Positions 33,837 to 43,231 of a stretch of DNA of 64,000 nt are shown one piece after another. Made by a program: the position numbers and the translations under genes. Where the stretch lies: the NCBI RefSeq assembly GCF_026344005.1, contig NZ_JAPKNH010000013.1, forward strand, positions 60,376 through 124,375, given 5' to 3'. The stretch comes from Kaistia terrae. GTDB lineage: Bacteria; Pseudomonadota; Alphaproteobacteria; Rhizobiales; Kaistiaceae. How positions within the stretch are numbered: position 1 is the first letter of the stretch; each line of letters starts with the position of its first letter. Below the pieces are notes generated by a model. It had not been told where the DNA came from, made no database searches, and saw only the letters and a program-made list of their open reading frames with translations.

Positions 33837-36472
33837 CAGGGCTCCGAGAAGATGAGCGCGTCGTTGCTCAGGTCCAGCTTCACAACATCATTGGACGACT
33901 GGAGGACCAGGTGGCGCGCATAGAGAATGCCGGCGACGATAGAGAACGGGATGACGCCGGTTGTCGCGTCACCGAGGACGAACTGGTCCGCCTTGATGAC
34001 GCAACGCGCGACACCGCCGACGATCTCGAGCATGAAGCCCGCGTCTTTCCAACTCGGCGTTCCCGACGTTCCGACGTTGAGGAAGATCTGGAACCGCGCC
34101 GTCACGCCGGACGGCGCCGACACGGCTTCGAACTTGATAAAGCCGCCAGCCGTCCCCTGATCCGCGATCGCCTGCACCGCTGTGACCATGCTCGCGAGAG
34201 CATCGTCGGCATCGGCGCGGGCTGTCGATTCACTTAGGATCGCGGCCTGGTTTTCGTCACTGACGGCTGTGAGCGCGACAAGGTCAGAAGCCAGCGCTGC
34301 ATCGCCTTCAACGAAGGCCGTCGTGACGCGCATGATGGCGGCGGAGATGTTGCCGCTGAAAGCAATCACGCTTTGACGAATTTCCTGTCGCTGCAGAAAG
34401 CCCTGCCCAGCCTCTTCGGCCGAGGTATGCGCGACCTGTTCGATCAACTCACGCATCTGGTCCTGCAGGGCCTGCATCGAGCCCTGGGCGTCATTGGTCA
34501 TGAGCGCGAGCTCATAGCGCTGCTGCTGCGTCAGGCCCTCTGCGATGTCTGGGGTCAGCACTGCGCGCCAGCTCGACCAGGCGGCCGGGCGCGGCGATGC
34601 GGGCCGGTAGCGCCCCCTCACCTCATACTGCGTCAGGCCGAGGATCGACTGCGAGATTTCGATCGCGCCGGCGTCGACGCGGTCGGTCTCGGATTGCAGC
34701 ACCATCGTTTGATCGACAGCCAGGCGCACCTCGAACTGCACGCCGTCGACGTCGTCGATGTTCGGGTCCCACGACATGCGGATACCAGCCCGCATGCTGT
34801 CGCCGTCACCCCGGATCGTGATCGGGACGGCGTTCCAGTCGATGATCGGCTGCGCCGGCGGCCGGATGACTTCCGTCGGCGCCGTGATGACCGGCCGCTC
34901 GTCGTCACCCGGAATCCAAAGATAGTCCGCCGGATCGACTTCGGTCAGGTTCAAGCCGATGTTGAGGTTGCCGAGATCCTGCACCGCGTCGGCGCGAAAG
35001 AGCTTGGTGACATAGCCGTTGCGGGCCGATGTCCAGGACACGAAATCGTTCGGCTCGAGCAGGAAGGCGTCAGGCGGCATCGGCAGCGCGTGCTGGCGGA
35101 AGCGACGGGCCTCGGCCAGCGCCGACTTCATCAGCCGCTGCACCTGCGTGCCCGAGGTCACCAGCCCATAAGTGACGTCTGCCACCTGGCGACGGCCATC
35201 GTCGGCCGCCTCCAGCGCGAGCGAATAAAGCGGCGGCGCATCCTTGGCGCTCCAACCCTCGCCGGGCTCGATGTACTTGCCGGTCACCGCATTGATGACC
35301 TCGGCCAGCGAGGGGAAGGGTTCAAAGGTCTGCGGGTCCGTCGAGAGGATCGTTTCATCGGTGAAGGAGAAGACCGACGTGCTCGGGGCTCCGACGTGCG
35401 GTTTGTAGACGCCGCCCACTTCGGCCAGTCTACCGTTGCAGCCCTTCATCATCTCCGCCACAACATCGGCCGGATCAGTGTCGAGCGAGATTTCGCCGCC
35501 CCCGCGGTACTGCGCTTCCGTGCCTCCGCCGACCAGCGGGACAGACAGGTCGCATTCATTCATCGCAGCAGACCAGGACGAGATCGGCAACTGCGGGCCG
35601 GAAACAGTCTGGCCGCCGAAGAAATATTTGCCCTTATAGGTGATGCCGCGAATGACGTTGTAGGCCTGCACAGCAAGGTTCGCGGGCGCAGGCGAATAGG
35701 TTGAGGGATCACCCCAGGTCTGCACGCCCGAGCCACCCATGGCACTGTCCTTGCGGACGTCATAAAGTGGCACGCCGTCGAGCACGAACTTGAACTGCGG
35801 GAAGCCAGAGAAGACCTTGTCGCTAACGCGAGCGATGATCACGGCATAGGCGACGCCCGTGCCGACGCGTGTCGCTTTCCAGGGCCGCGCCGAGCCTGCA
35901 AACCGCGATACCATCTGGGCATCGGCCGTGGTCTGCTCGCCGTCGTAGAAGCGAATCCAGAGCCGATCACCATCATTGTTGTACTCGGGAATCGCGCGCT
36001 GCGTGCCCGACGGCGTGGACGGGTCCCAGGTGACCTTTGAACCGTTGACCCAAACCTCGGCCAGCCCTTTCACCGGCAGATCCGAGAGGGAAATCACCCT
36101 GTGATAGTAGGCGTTCGGCGTGCCGTCGTCCTGACCCCAAGTGCCACGATAGACGAGCGAGCCAGCCGTCATGGCTCGGCCGATGATGAAGCTGCGCGAT
36201 ACGGCGCCGCCGCTCTGCATTGTCCCGGAAGCGCCACCAGTGCCTCCGACAGGCTGCTTCTTTCCGAAGATGCTCTGCGCGAGGTAACTGATGCCGAGCC
36301 CGATACCCAGCTTGAGCGCACCTCCAACCAGTCCTGCGAGGATGCCACCGCCGCCGAGCCAACCGGCGAACGCGCCGATTGCCCCGATGATCGGAACAGC
36401 CTGGCAAAGCGCCGTCGAGCAAAGCAGCAGTTGCGCCGCAGTCGATGCGGTTCGAAGGGTGCGACGGATCAT
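33836..36472 (-). CDS. Tail tip/central fibre protein (host specificity J-like)
   Basis: 878 residues. A Gly/Ala-rich hydrophobic N-terminal segment (IIGAIGAFAGWLGGGGILAGLVGGALKLGIG) is followed by the TipJ-type region (RGTWGQDDGTPNAYYHRVISLSDLPVKG), a hub domain with PADVVAEMMKGCNG, a fibronectin-like part near 540-640 and a long helical stretch (about 640-760, TQQQRYELALMTNDAQGSMQAL). The C-terminal 120 residues (GGFIKFEAVSAPSGVTARFQI...FVLGDATTGVIPF) match the DUF1983 tail-tip end. It closes the tail tube and contributes to host binding. Confidence 0.8.
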   Translation of the reverse strand: MIRRTLRTASTAAQLLLCSTALCQAVPIIGAIGAFAGWLGGGGILAGLVGGALKLGIGLGISYLAQSIFGKKQPVGGTGGASGTMQSGGAVSRSFIIGRAMTAGSLVYRGTWGQDDGTPNAYYHRVISLSDLPVKGLAEVWVNGSKVTWDPSTPSGTQRAIPEYNNDGDRLWIRFYDGEQTTADAQMVSRFAGSARPWKATRVGTGVAYAVIIARVSDKVFSGFPQFKFVLDGVPLYDVRKDSAMGGSGVQTWGDPSTYSPAPANLAVQAYNVIRGITYKGKYFFGGQTVSGPQLPISSWSAAMNECDLSVPLVGGGTEAQYRGGGEISLDTDPADVVAEMMKGCNGRLAEVGGVYKPHVGAPSTSVFSFTDETILSTDPQTFEPFPSLAEVINAVTGKYIEPGEGWSAKDAPPLYSLALEAADDGRRQVADVTYGLVTSGTQVQRLMKSALAEARRFRQHALPMPPDAFLLEPNDFVSWTSARNGYVTKLFRADAVQDLGNLNIGLNLTEVDPADYLWIPGDDERPVITAPTEVIRPPAQPIIDWNAVPITIRGDGDSMRAGIRMSWDPNIDDVDGVQFEVRLAVDQTMVLQSETDRVDAGAIEISQSILGLTQYEVRGRYRPASPRPAAWSSWRAVLTPDIAEGLTQQQRYELALMTNDAQGSMQALQDQMRELIEQVAHTSAEEAGQGFLQRQEIRQSVIAFSGNISAAIMRVTTAFVEGDAALASDLVALTAVSDENQAAILSESTARADADDALASMVTAVQAIADQGTAGGFIKFEAVSAPSGVTARFQIFLNVGTSGTPSWKDAGFMLEIVGGVARCVIKADQFVLGDATTGVIPFSIVAGILYARHLVLQSSNDVVKLDLSNDALIFSEP

Positions 36473-36882
36473 GGGATTCGAAATGCCTTTGCAGCCGTGA
36501 GGCGATCGAGCGTGCCGAGCCCATCCAGGCCGAGCACGGTCACGCGCTCACCGGCGACGACGCCAAGCGCCCAACCGTCCGGCGTATCGAAAGCCGCGAT
36601 ATCGCCGGCTCCAGCCATCATCGGCTGGATCTCTTCGAAGAAATTGGCGGCGAGCGAGACAAGATCGGGATAGCCGGCCCGCTTCAGGGCGCGGTGCGCG
36701 CCACCAGCCGAGCGATAGGAACCGCGAAAGCCACTGGCGAGATCCAGGCCGGTCATCTCCTTGATGCAGTCGGCGGCGAACAGTGCGCAGTCGTGATCAC
36801 CCCACGCGAACGGGATACGACGGTGCGCCTCGATCGCTTCATGCAGGGCGGTGCGCCAGGTGGGGATACGATGAAGGGCCAT
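36469..36882 (-). CDS. NlpC/P60-like tail-associated hydrolase (DUF6950-like)
   Basis: 137 residues from ATG 36882 (TGATG overlap with the previous gene). Contains FAWGDHDCALFAADCIKEMTG, where Cys in the HDCALF motif is the probable nucleophile of the papain-like fold, and GDIAAFDTPDGWALGVV with a beta-rich end. In siphoviruses this position (before tail tip) holds a K-type peptidase cutting peptidoglycan at entry. Confidence 0.75.
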   Translation of the reverse strand: MALHRIPTWRTALHEAIEAHRRIPFAWGDHDCALFAADCIKEMTGLDLASGFRGSYRSAGGAHRALKRAGYPDLVSLAANFFEEIQPMMAGAGDIAAFDTPDGWALGVVAGERVTVLGLDGLGTLDRLTAAKAFRIP

Positions 36883-37508
36883 CAGCCTGCCCGCCCCTTT
36901 TCCTTCCCCCAGAAGATTTCCCACGTCTCGACCACGCTGGTGTCGTGATAAAAATCGTCGTCGGACTTGCGCAGGATCTGGCTCTCATGGCTGCGAACGT
37001 CCGGGTTCTTTCGTGTCAGTTCGCGGGTGTGCGAGGCGCAGGAGAGCGTCACCGTCGAGGCACCACCTTCGGACGGTGTGACAACCGGCGCTTCGTCGAT
37101 AAAGCCGACGAAACGCGACTTGGCTGGCGCCACCAGTTCGAGCGTGTCAGGGTTCAGATAGCCGCGGTAGATCGCGATCGGCGCATTGCGAGCATCATAG
37201 GTTCGGGTCGCATCGATCACCGAGGCGTCGATGCCCGACAACACGACGTCGACCGTCCGCACCGAGATGTCGGAGATCAGCGGAATATCGCCGATCGAGA
37301 CGAGCGCGCCGCCGACGAAAGACTTGGTCTCGACCACCCCAGTCCGGCCGTTCTTGACGAGGCAAGAGAGGGACCCGGCATCCGACCAGAAACCAACGTC
37401 GGACGAGTTTCCGGTAATGCGGTCCTTCACGGTAATGACAACAAGGTCACGCGCGACGACGGTGCGGGCGACGATGGCAGCAAGTTCAGCCGGATCGAGC
37501 GAGCGCAT
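36882..37508 (-). CDS. Tail assembly/hub protein, hypothetical
   Basis: 208 residues, beta-rich, in the place of minor tail protein L or a DUF2163-like hub gene (tape measure, distal tail, this, peptidase, tip). Features IDATRTYDARNAPIAIYRGYL and VTLSCASHTRELTRKNPDVRS resemble siphovirus hub proteins that bind metal through Cys/His, but an exact family cannot be given. Confidence 0.6.
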   Translation of the reverse strand: MRSLDPAELAAIVARTVVARDLVVITVKDRITGNSSDVGFWSDAGSLSCLVKNGRTGVVETKSFVGGALVSIGDIPLISDISVRTVDVVLSGIDASVIDATRTYDARNAPIAIYRGYLNPDTLELVAPAKSRFVGFIDEAPVVTPSEGGASTVTLSCASHTRELTRKNPDVRSHESQILRKSDDDFYHDTSVVETWEIFWGKEKGRAG

Positions 37509-38131
37509 CAGATCACCTGCACGGCTTCAAAGCCGGCTTGGCCGATCATGCCATCCGCGCTCAGATTGAGACTGCCGGCGACGATCCGCATCTCGGCGGA
37601 AGGGCGCTTGAGCGAGACGACGTTGTTTACGGCGGCGCCCTGCCGCCGTGGCGGGTGGATCTCGAACTCCGGCGTCACGCCTGAGCCGTTGGCCACCACG
37701 GACGGCGTCACGACCTGGTGTAAAGCGCGCGACGTGCCATAGTCGAACGAGACCATATCGCCGACGGTCAGCACATAGCCGGCCGGCAGCCCCTTCAAAA
37801 GAAGGTTCTTCGCTCCGGCACCGAGCCCGCTGATCAGGACATTGCTGGCGCCGAGGATTGCCCCATCGGGATCGGCCGCCGGAAACTGCGCAGCCGGATC
37901 CCAGGCGTAGAAGCTGCCCAACGAGCCCCCGAGCGCGCCAACGATCGCCCGCACCCGCCTTAGTTGATCCAGCGTCAGCGTGGAGCAATCGGCCTTCATC
38001 CGCCAGAGCGGCGAGCGGAGATCCTTCACCCGGGTCTGCCCGCCCGCCTGCCCCGATGACTCCTGCCCGTAGTCGATCGAGAAGGTCACACCCGATATGA
38101 CGAGCGCGCTCATGAGGTCAGTGTTTGCCAT
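37508..38131 (-). CDS. Distal tail/minor tail protein, hypothetical
   Basis: 207 residues immediately downstream of the tape measure gene, one-base overlap. Begins with a beta strand pattern (LVISGVTFSIDYGQESSGQAGG) and a W-x-M-K-A-D strand, as in distal tail or M-like minor tail proteins that ring the tube end. Assigned by position and fold impression only. Confidence 0.6.
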   Translation of the reverse strand: MANTDLMSALVISGVTFSIDYGQESSGQAGGQTRVKDLRSPLWRMKADCSTLTLDQLRRVRAIVGALGGSLGSFYAWDPAAQFPAADPDGAILGASNVLISGLGAGAKNLLLKGLPAGYVLTVGDMVSFDYGTSRALHQVVTPSVVANGSGVTPEFEIHPPRRQGAAVNNVVSLKRPSAEMRIVAGSLNLSADGMIGQAGFEAVQVI

Positions 38132-40929
38132 CAGCCGACCGCCAGTTGTCGGTTCTGCTTGGCGCGGCGGATGATGTCGGGAATCCGCGCTTCGAACTGC
38201 TTTTCCCGGCGCGCGACCATTGCCTCGATCTTGCTGACGGTATCTTCGCCGGCATTTCCCTGGATGATGATCGGGCTCGAGTTCTGGAAGTGAAAGACCG
38301 CACTACCACCACTGCCACCGCCGACTGCCTCGATACCGAGCCGCCCATTCGACGTTCGCCGCAACGGCACAACCGCCTCGAAATCCTCTTCCCCCATCAG
38401 ACCGGTGCGTCCGCCCGACATTGGGAACGTCGTTGGACCAGTGACCACGCCGCCCTTGGCAAAGGGAACGACATTGCCGCCGGAGAAGGCCGCGCCCTTG
38501 GCGAACATGCCACCGGTGCCGCCGATCGACATGAAGCCGCCGCCGCCCATGACGCCCATCAGGTTGCCAAATAGGCCGCTGATGGCCTGGTCTAGGGCCA
38601 TCTCGATCAACTTGTCGGCCAGCCGGTTGAGGGCGTTGCCGAGCGATTCCATGACGGACTGTCCTTCACGAAGGCCCGAGATGAAGCTCGAGGCGAAATC
38701 CATCGACATATCCTTGCCGATCGCCAGCTGTTCGTTGAGCCGGATCATCTGCGCTTCGGTCGAGTTGAGATCTTCCGGCAGACCGGCGCCACGCAGCGCG
38801 GCAGCGACGGTCTGGTCGATCGCCGACCGACCAAGCTGGCGACGATCGAAAAGCAGATCCTGCTGCAGCCGCGCTTTCGCCACCTGCTCTGCCAGCTGCG
38901 CGTATTCGTCGGCGATCCTTTCGATTTCCTTGCGCATTGGCTCCGAGACGGACCGCCCCTTGTCGGTGGCGCTAGCCAGCAGCTCCTGCTGTATGCGGTA
39001 CTTCTCCGCCGCAGCGTCCGCCATGCCGACCGTCTCGATCTCGACATGCAGCTGATCGATGCGGTCGTTGGCATTCTTGATCAGGTCGCGGTAGGCGTTG
39101 GCTTCGCGCTCGGCCGCCTTGCCGGCGGCGGCGCCATAGCTGCCGTCCGGGTTCGCGCCGAGATAGTTCGGCTTCGACTTCGGCAGCGGCACCTGGCTAT
39201 CGGCAATGCGTTGCCGAGCGGCAGCTGCCACGCTGATCGCCCCAGCCCTGTCGGCAGCGCTGGCGGTGCTGCCGAGCGCCGTCTCGAGCGCTTTGTCTAC
39301 CTGCTCGAGATCGGAGAGCTGCGGCAGGGAGATCTGAGAGATGGTCTTCAGCGCGTTGGCGTAGTTGTCGAGACTGACCTGGTTGCGCCGCGCAGCCGCG
39401 CCGGCCGCATCAAATCCTCCCGTCAGGCCCAAGAGCGAGCCCTGAGCCTGGTTGGCCGTGTCCGTGATCTCCATCAGTTTCTTGACGGAGTCGCCCAGCG
39501 CCTTGTTGGTCGGATCGAGGTTCGCCAGATTGGCGACTTCCGACCGCAGCTTGCGAACATCGGGCTGGCCCGAGCGCACACTTTCGAAGAAGCGGTTGAG
39601 CGGCGCTTCCAGCGATTTGAACTGCTCGGCCATGGCAAAGCCGCCGCCACTGGCGCCACGCGCCAGATCGCCGAAGCCATACTGCAGCGCTTCGGAAGCT
39701 TTCTTCATTTGGTCCTGCAGATCGTTCTGTTGGATCCGGGCCAGGACCTCGGCCACGTTCCGGCCCTCAGCTGCAAAAGCCTCGAGCTTTGGCGCGGCGT
39801 CGCCATAACTGGCCTTGAGGGTCTGGATCACCGTCTGGTGACGCTTCAGCACATCCTCGAGGCTTTCGGAATCACCGCGCATCTTCTTGAAGATCATGCT
39901 GGCCGCCCAGCCGCCGGCCGCAAGTCCGGCCAACGCCAATGTGACCGGGCTGACCATCGACGCCAAACCTTGAAACGTCCCGACGAGGGCGGTTCGAATG
40001 CCGCGATTGCCGAAGATTTGCGTCAGCTGGCCGCTCTGCTGGGCGAAGATCATGAACGGCGACTGGCCAGTCGCGAGGCCGGTGGCGATATCGTTGAGCT
40101 GATAGGTGAGGTTCGTCACCTCATGAGTGGCGAGCTTGGTGTTGCGGCTCATGGTGGTGAGCGAGCCCGCCGTGGCGTCGTACCGGGAGCGCGCCATGGC
40201 CTGCGCCTGCGCCAGTTCCCCGGCGTTGATCGCACCGGCCGAGGCCAGGCTGGAATATTGCGCCAGCTCGGCGTTCATCTGGTCCAGCGCGGCACCGAGC
40301 GGATTGATCTGGGCGCGCAGCTGCGCGGCCTCCTTGGCCATTAGGCCCTCGGCGCGCGCGGCGTCTTCGAACACCGAAGCGCTGTCGCGAGCCGACTTGC
40401 CCGTCGTGGCGAAACTGGCGTTTAGGGTCTGATTGAAGTTCTGGCCGATCTGCTGCGCCTTCAGCACGGCAATCTCGTCGAGCCGGTCAAGCTCAGCAGC
40501 GAACGCCGCCGCACTGGCGCTGGCCGACGCACCCGATTCCTGCGCGCCGATAAGTTGGCCTGGCGAGACGCTGACGCTCATGGCGCCGTGCAGGCGCGCA
40601 TACTTGGCCGTCAGCATGTCGATGGCGTTGGCAGCGCCCTGCGCGTCGGTGACGCCCTGCTCGAGCGCCGCGTTGATCGTGCGCTGTCCCTTTTCCATCT
40701 GCATCTGGGCGCGATAGTCGAGGTCGATCGACTGGCGCAGCCGGTCATAGGCGCCGGCCGACGACGTCACCTTCTTTGCAACGGTGTCGGTCGCGATTGC
40801 CAAAGGACCGGCCGAAGCCGCAACCTGCTTCTGCGCCGTGTCGACCAGGCGCAGATTGGCTGCGGCTTCGACGACACCTTCGGAGCTACCGCGAATCGAC
40901 AGCCGGCGGATGGTTTCAAGACTGGCCAT
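38131..40929 (-). CDS. Tail tape measure protein
   Basis: 932 residues, by far the longest helical protein of the tail module and located where siphoviruses keep it, just after the chaperone pair. Long Ala/Gln helices (QMEKGQRTINAALEQGV), a conserved LATHEVTNLTYQLNDIATGLA TMP block near 280 followed by hydrophobic MVSPVTLALAGLAAGGWAA, and a C-terminal Gly/Met-rich segment (GNLMGVMGGGGFMSIGGTGG). At about 1.5 angstrom per residue it predicts a tail near 140 nm. Confidence 0.88.
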   Translation of the reverse strand: MASLETIRRLSIRGSSEGVVEAAANLRLVDTAQKQVAASAGPLAIATDTVAKKVTSSAGAYDRLRQSIDLDYRAQMQMEKGQRTINAALEQGVTDAQGAANAIDMLTAKYARLHGAMSVSVSPGQLIGAQESGASASASAAAFAAELDRLDEIAVLKAQQIGQNFNQTLNASFATTGKSARDSASVFEDAARAEGLMAKEAAQLRAQINPLGAALDQMNAELAQYSSLASAGAINAGELAQAQAMARSRYDATAGSLTTMSRNTKLATHEVTNLTYQLNDIATGLATGQSPFMIFAQQSGQLTQIFGNRGIRTALVGTFQGLASMVSPVTLALAGLAAGGWAASMIFKKMRGDSESLEDVLKRHQTVIQTLKASYGDAAPKLEAFAAEGRNVAEVLARIQQNDLQDQMKKASEALQYGFGDLARGASGGGFAMAEQFKSLEAPLNRFFESVRSGQPDVRKLRSEVANLANLDPTNKALGDSVKKLMEITDTANQAQGSLLGLTGGFDAAGAAARRNQVSLDNYANALKTISQISLPQLSDLEQVDKALETALGSTASAADRAGAISVAAAARQRIADSQVPLPKSKPNYLGANPDGSYGAAAGKAAEREANAYRDLIKNANDRIDQLHVEIETVGMADAAAEKYRIQQELLASATDKGRSVSEPMRKEIERIADEYAQLAEQVAKARLQQDLLFDRRQLGRSAIDQTVAAALRGAGLPEDLNSTEAQMIRLNEQLAIGKDMSMDFASSFISGLREGQSVMESLGNALNRLADKLIEMALDQAISGLFGNLMGVMGGGGFMSIGGTGGMFAKGAAFSGGNVVPFAKGGVVTGPTTFPMSGGRTGLMGEEDFEAVVPLRRTSNGRLGIEAVGGGSGGSAVFHFQNSSPIIIQGNAGEDTVSKIEAMVARREKQFEARIPDIIRRAKQNRQLAVG

Positions 40930-41287
40930 TGGCGGGATTGTCTTTCCGAGCTTTCTCGCGCTCGCGCTCGAGATGTTCGAGATAGGCGCTATCCATCGAC
41001 CGGATCAGGGCGAGGAAGCGCTCAAAGCTGTCAGCAGCCTCAAGCCGGTATCGCCCGGCGTAGCGATCGACCGCCGACCATGGAATTGGCCCGGTGGCGA
41101 AGCCAACCGGCCGGTCGGTCGTCAGGTTCCAGAACGCGTCCCAGACGAAGCGCAGCGCATCGTCTGGATCTTCGCGGGCGGCCAGAAACGGCAGGTCCGC
41201 GATCGGCATTCCGCTGTCGCGCGCAGCGGCAGCGATCTTCTCGGCATGCGCCCCCCACTGGAGATGCCAGTCGAGGGCGCCTGTCAG
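40916..41287 (-). CDS. Tail assembly chaperone T extension, made by -1 frameshift
   Basis: 123 residues appended in the -1 frame: reading LTGALDWHLQWGAHAEKIAAAARDSGMPIADLPF and onward. An in-frame ATG at 41209 exists, but clear coding continues upstream of it and into the end of the preceding chaperone gene, to a GGGAAAC slippery heptamer. In lambda and many siphoviruses the G gene shifts -1 into T to make a minor G-T fusion that loads the tape measure; this has the same order, size and place. The 3' end overlaps the tape measure start by 14 bases. Confidence 0.8.
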   Translation of the reverse strand: MTGALDWHLQWGAHAEKIAAAARDSGMPIADLPFLAAREDPDDALRFVWDAFWNLTTDRPVGFATGPIPWSAVDRYAGRYRLEAADSFERFLALIRSMDSAYLEHLEREREKARKDNPANGQS

Positions 41288-41685
41288 TTTCCCGCGTCGA
41301 GATCGAGATCCGCCTTGCGGCGCTCGGCAACGGTGGAAGCGGCCCAGATGACGCCGTCATTGAAGGCGCGCATATCGGGATCGGCGAGGATCAGCAGCGC
41401 ATTCTCGCGGGTGAACGGCAGCGGCTTGTCCTTGTCGTCTTCGACATGCTCCCAGCCCAGAAGCAGGGTCTCGACGATCAGGGTGTTCGTCAGCTTGTCC
41501 TGCTCGGCCGGCTCCTTGCGGAGATGGCGCGGGATCGCGGCGACCAGTTCGGACTGGCGACGGCGATAGTCGTCATTGCCGAGGCCGCGCACATGCAGGC
41601 GGATGTTGCCGAGGGCCGGGATGTCGCCGACCCAGGCGCCCTGTTCGAGCTTGGCAGAGTCGATCTTGAGATTTGCGAGCTTCAT
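41284..41685 (-). CDS. Tail assembly chaperone (G-like)
   Basis: 133 residues between the tail tube and tape measure genes. Soluble, with LVAAIPRHLRKEPAEQDKLTNTLIVETLLLGWEHV and PFTRENALLILADPDMRAFNDGVIWAASTVAERR, the usual pattern of phage tail assembly chaperones. It ends ...DAGN at the stop immediately after the slippery site. Assists tape measure folding; not in the virion. Confidence 0.82.
   Translation of the reverse strand: MKLANLKIDSAKLEQGAWVGDIPALGNIRLHVRGLGNDDYRRRQSELVAAIPRHLRKEPAEQDKLTNTLIVETLLLGWEHVEDDKDKPLPFTRENALLILADPDMRAFNDGVIWAASTVAERRKADLDLDAGN
41287..41293 (-). promoter_or_regulatory. -1 ribosomal frameshift site GGGAAAC
   Basis: Read on minus as GC-G-GGA-AAC-TGA: a canonical X-XXY-YYZ slippery heptamer placed directly before the zero-frame stop codon of the tail chaperone gene. 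Slipping one base back enters the frame of the extension with no intervening stop. Expected fusion about 256 residues. Confidence 0.8.
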
Positions 41686-41731
41686 CGTGAGGTTCCGGGT
41701 TGTGAGAAGTGAGGAAGGGGCGGCTCGCGCG

Positions 41732-43207
41732 CTACGGCAGGAACCAGAACCGGCCGACGCTCATGGTGTAGCCCTTGACGGCATCCATGATCGCGGTGAA
41801 GCCGGCCGACAACATCACATCGGCATTCTTGCCGGAGACGCCTGGCGAGCCGCCGGAAAGCTTGATCGACGGGAAGTCGAACAGCAGCGATTCCTTATTG
41901 CCGTCCTGGCGGCCGAGCCGCATGTCGTAGGAGGTCAGCGTGTTGTTGATGACCTGCTGATAGACGCTCGAGTCTCCGAAATAGGTCTCCAGCGTGCCGG
42001 TGACGGAGAACTCGCCGTTGCCGATGCCGACGGCGGCGATCGAGCCGACCGCGTTCTGCCGACGCAGGTTGTTGTTGATCTCGAACTGCGCCGACATCAC
42101 GAAGTTCGGGCCGGACAGCAATGACCCACCAAAACCGATGCGGCCGACATTCGACGAGGTGTTGAGCACCGGATAGGTCGGCGCCGGGATGTCGGTGGCG
42201 CCAGCGAAACGCGACGCCTGGACAGCAGCATCAGCACCGACATAGGTCCGGGAATAGGCGGCGGGTTTCTGCGCCGGCGCATTCACCGAAAGCCGGTCGA
42301 GCGTCTGGCCGCGCAGATATTCGAACGTCACAGGCGCATGGTCGAGATACTGGCGCTCGATCGTGTTCGAACGCTTGCTCGAGCCGTTGACCAGGAAGTC
42401 GCCAGCATAGATCTCGATCAATTTTCCTGTGCCGACATCGGCGGCAAAGCCGACCGGGACGTTGTCGAGGGACAGGCGGTTGGCACTGATCGCCGCGATG
42501 CGCGCCCAGCCGTTCGTGCCGGCCGTGGCGAAGAAGCTGTTGGCCGTCGTGCCGCCGATCCGGATCCACTCGCCGACATGCAGGCCGAGTGTAGTGAAGT
42601 CGAGGATAGTCGAGGCGAGCGCGTTGCCGCCGATCGTGACTGCGGCGATGTCGGCCGATGCTCCGGCAAAGCCAACCACCCGAGCAGCAGCGCCAACAGG
42701 GATGGGTGCCGTCTCGGCCACGAAGGTCGAGGCCGGGAACACGATGGTGGTGCTGGTCGCCGACGAAACCTTGGCGACCTTGTTGTTAGCCGCCGTCGGC
42801 AATCCGGTCAGCACCACCAAATGGTTGGCCTTGAACGGCGTGCCAAGGCCGGCGGCAACCGTCAGGGTCGTGGCCGACACGTCGGAAATCTGCGTGTCCA
42901 GCGTCACCACCTCGATCGACGGCTTGCTCGACCAGGTGCCCTGCAGCGCTTCCTCAAAGTCGTCGTCGACCGAGCGAAACGAAAGCTCGCCGCCGATATC
43001 GCCGCCGGCCTGCATGCCGACCAGGATCAGGTCGGTTACCTGGCGGTCGGGCCGGATCTCGGCCGACACTTCGGTCTGGGGGCTGGCGGCGAGACCGGAA
43101 GAGGTCTGGCGGATGCTCTTGAACGCTGGGGTCGGCGGGGTGACACCGAAGGTCGCCTCACGGACCTTGGCGAGGGCAACACGGTTCGTCGACTGAAGGT
43201 CGGCCAT
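41732..43207 (-). CDS. Major tail tube protein
   Basis: 491 residues. N terminus TNRVALAKVREATFGVTPPTPAFKSIRQTSSGL and the strands GGDIGGELSFRSVDDDFEEALQGTW are typical for siphovirus tube proteins of this group. The centre (about 110-260) contains extra Ig-like beta insertions (TTLTVAAG, RIGGTTANS), explaining the large size against 150-250 residues of simple tube proteins. First gene of the tail module after the terminator/neck genes. Confidence 0.8.
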   Translation of the reverse strand: MADLQSTNRVALAKVREATFGVTPPTPAFKSIRQTSSGLAASPQTEVSAEIRPDRQVTDLILVGMQAGGDIGGELSFRSVDDDFEEALQGTWSSKPSIEVVTLDTQISDVSATTLTVAAGLGTPFKANHLVVLTGLPTAANNKVAKVSSATSTTIVFPASTFVAETAPIPVGAAARVVGFAGASADIAAVTIGGNALASTILDFTTLGLHVGEWIRIGGTTANSFFATAGTNGWARIAAISANRLSLDNVPVGFAADVGTGKLIEIYAGDFLVNGSSKRSNTIERQYLDHAPVTFEYLRGQTLDRLSVNAPAQKPAAYSRTYVGADAAVQASRFAGATDIPAPTYPVLNTSSNVGRIGFGGSLLSGPNFVMSAQFEINNNLRRQNAVGSIAAVGIGNGEFSVTGTLETYFGDSSVYQQVINNTLTSYDMRLGRQDGNKESLLFDFPSIKLSGGSPGVSGKNADVMLSAGFTAIMDAVKGYTMSVGRFWFLP

Positions 43208-43231
43208 GAAACGTCTCCGTCTATAGAGGGG

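Noticed and set aside
40916..41209. Independent 97-residue gene starting at ATG 41209
   Set aside because: Clear coding runs upstream of this ATG to a slippery heptamer, so the frameshift model explains the data better.
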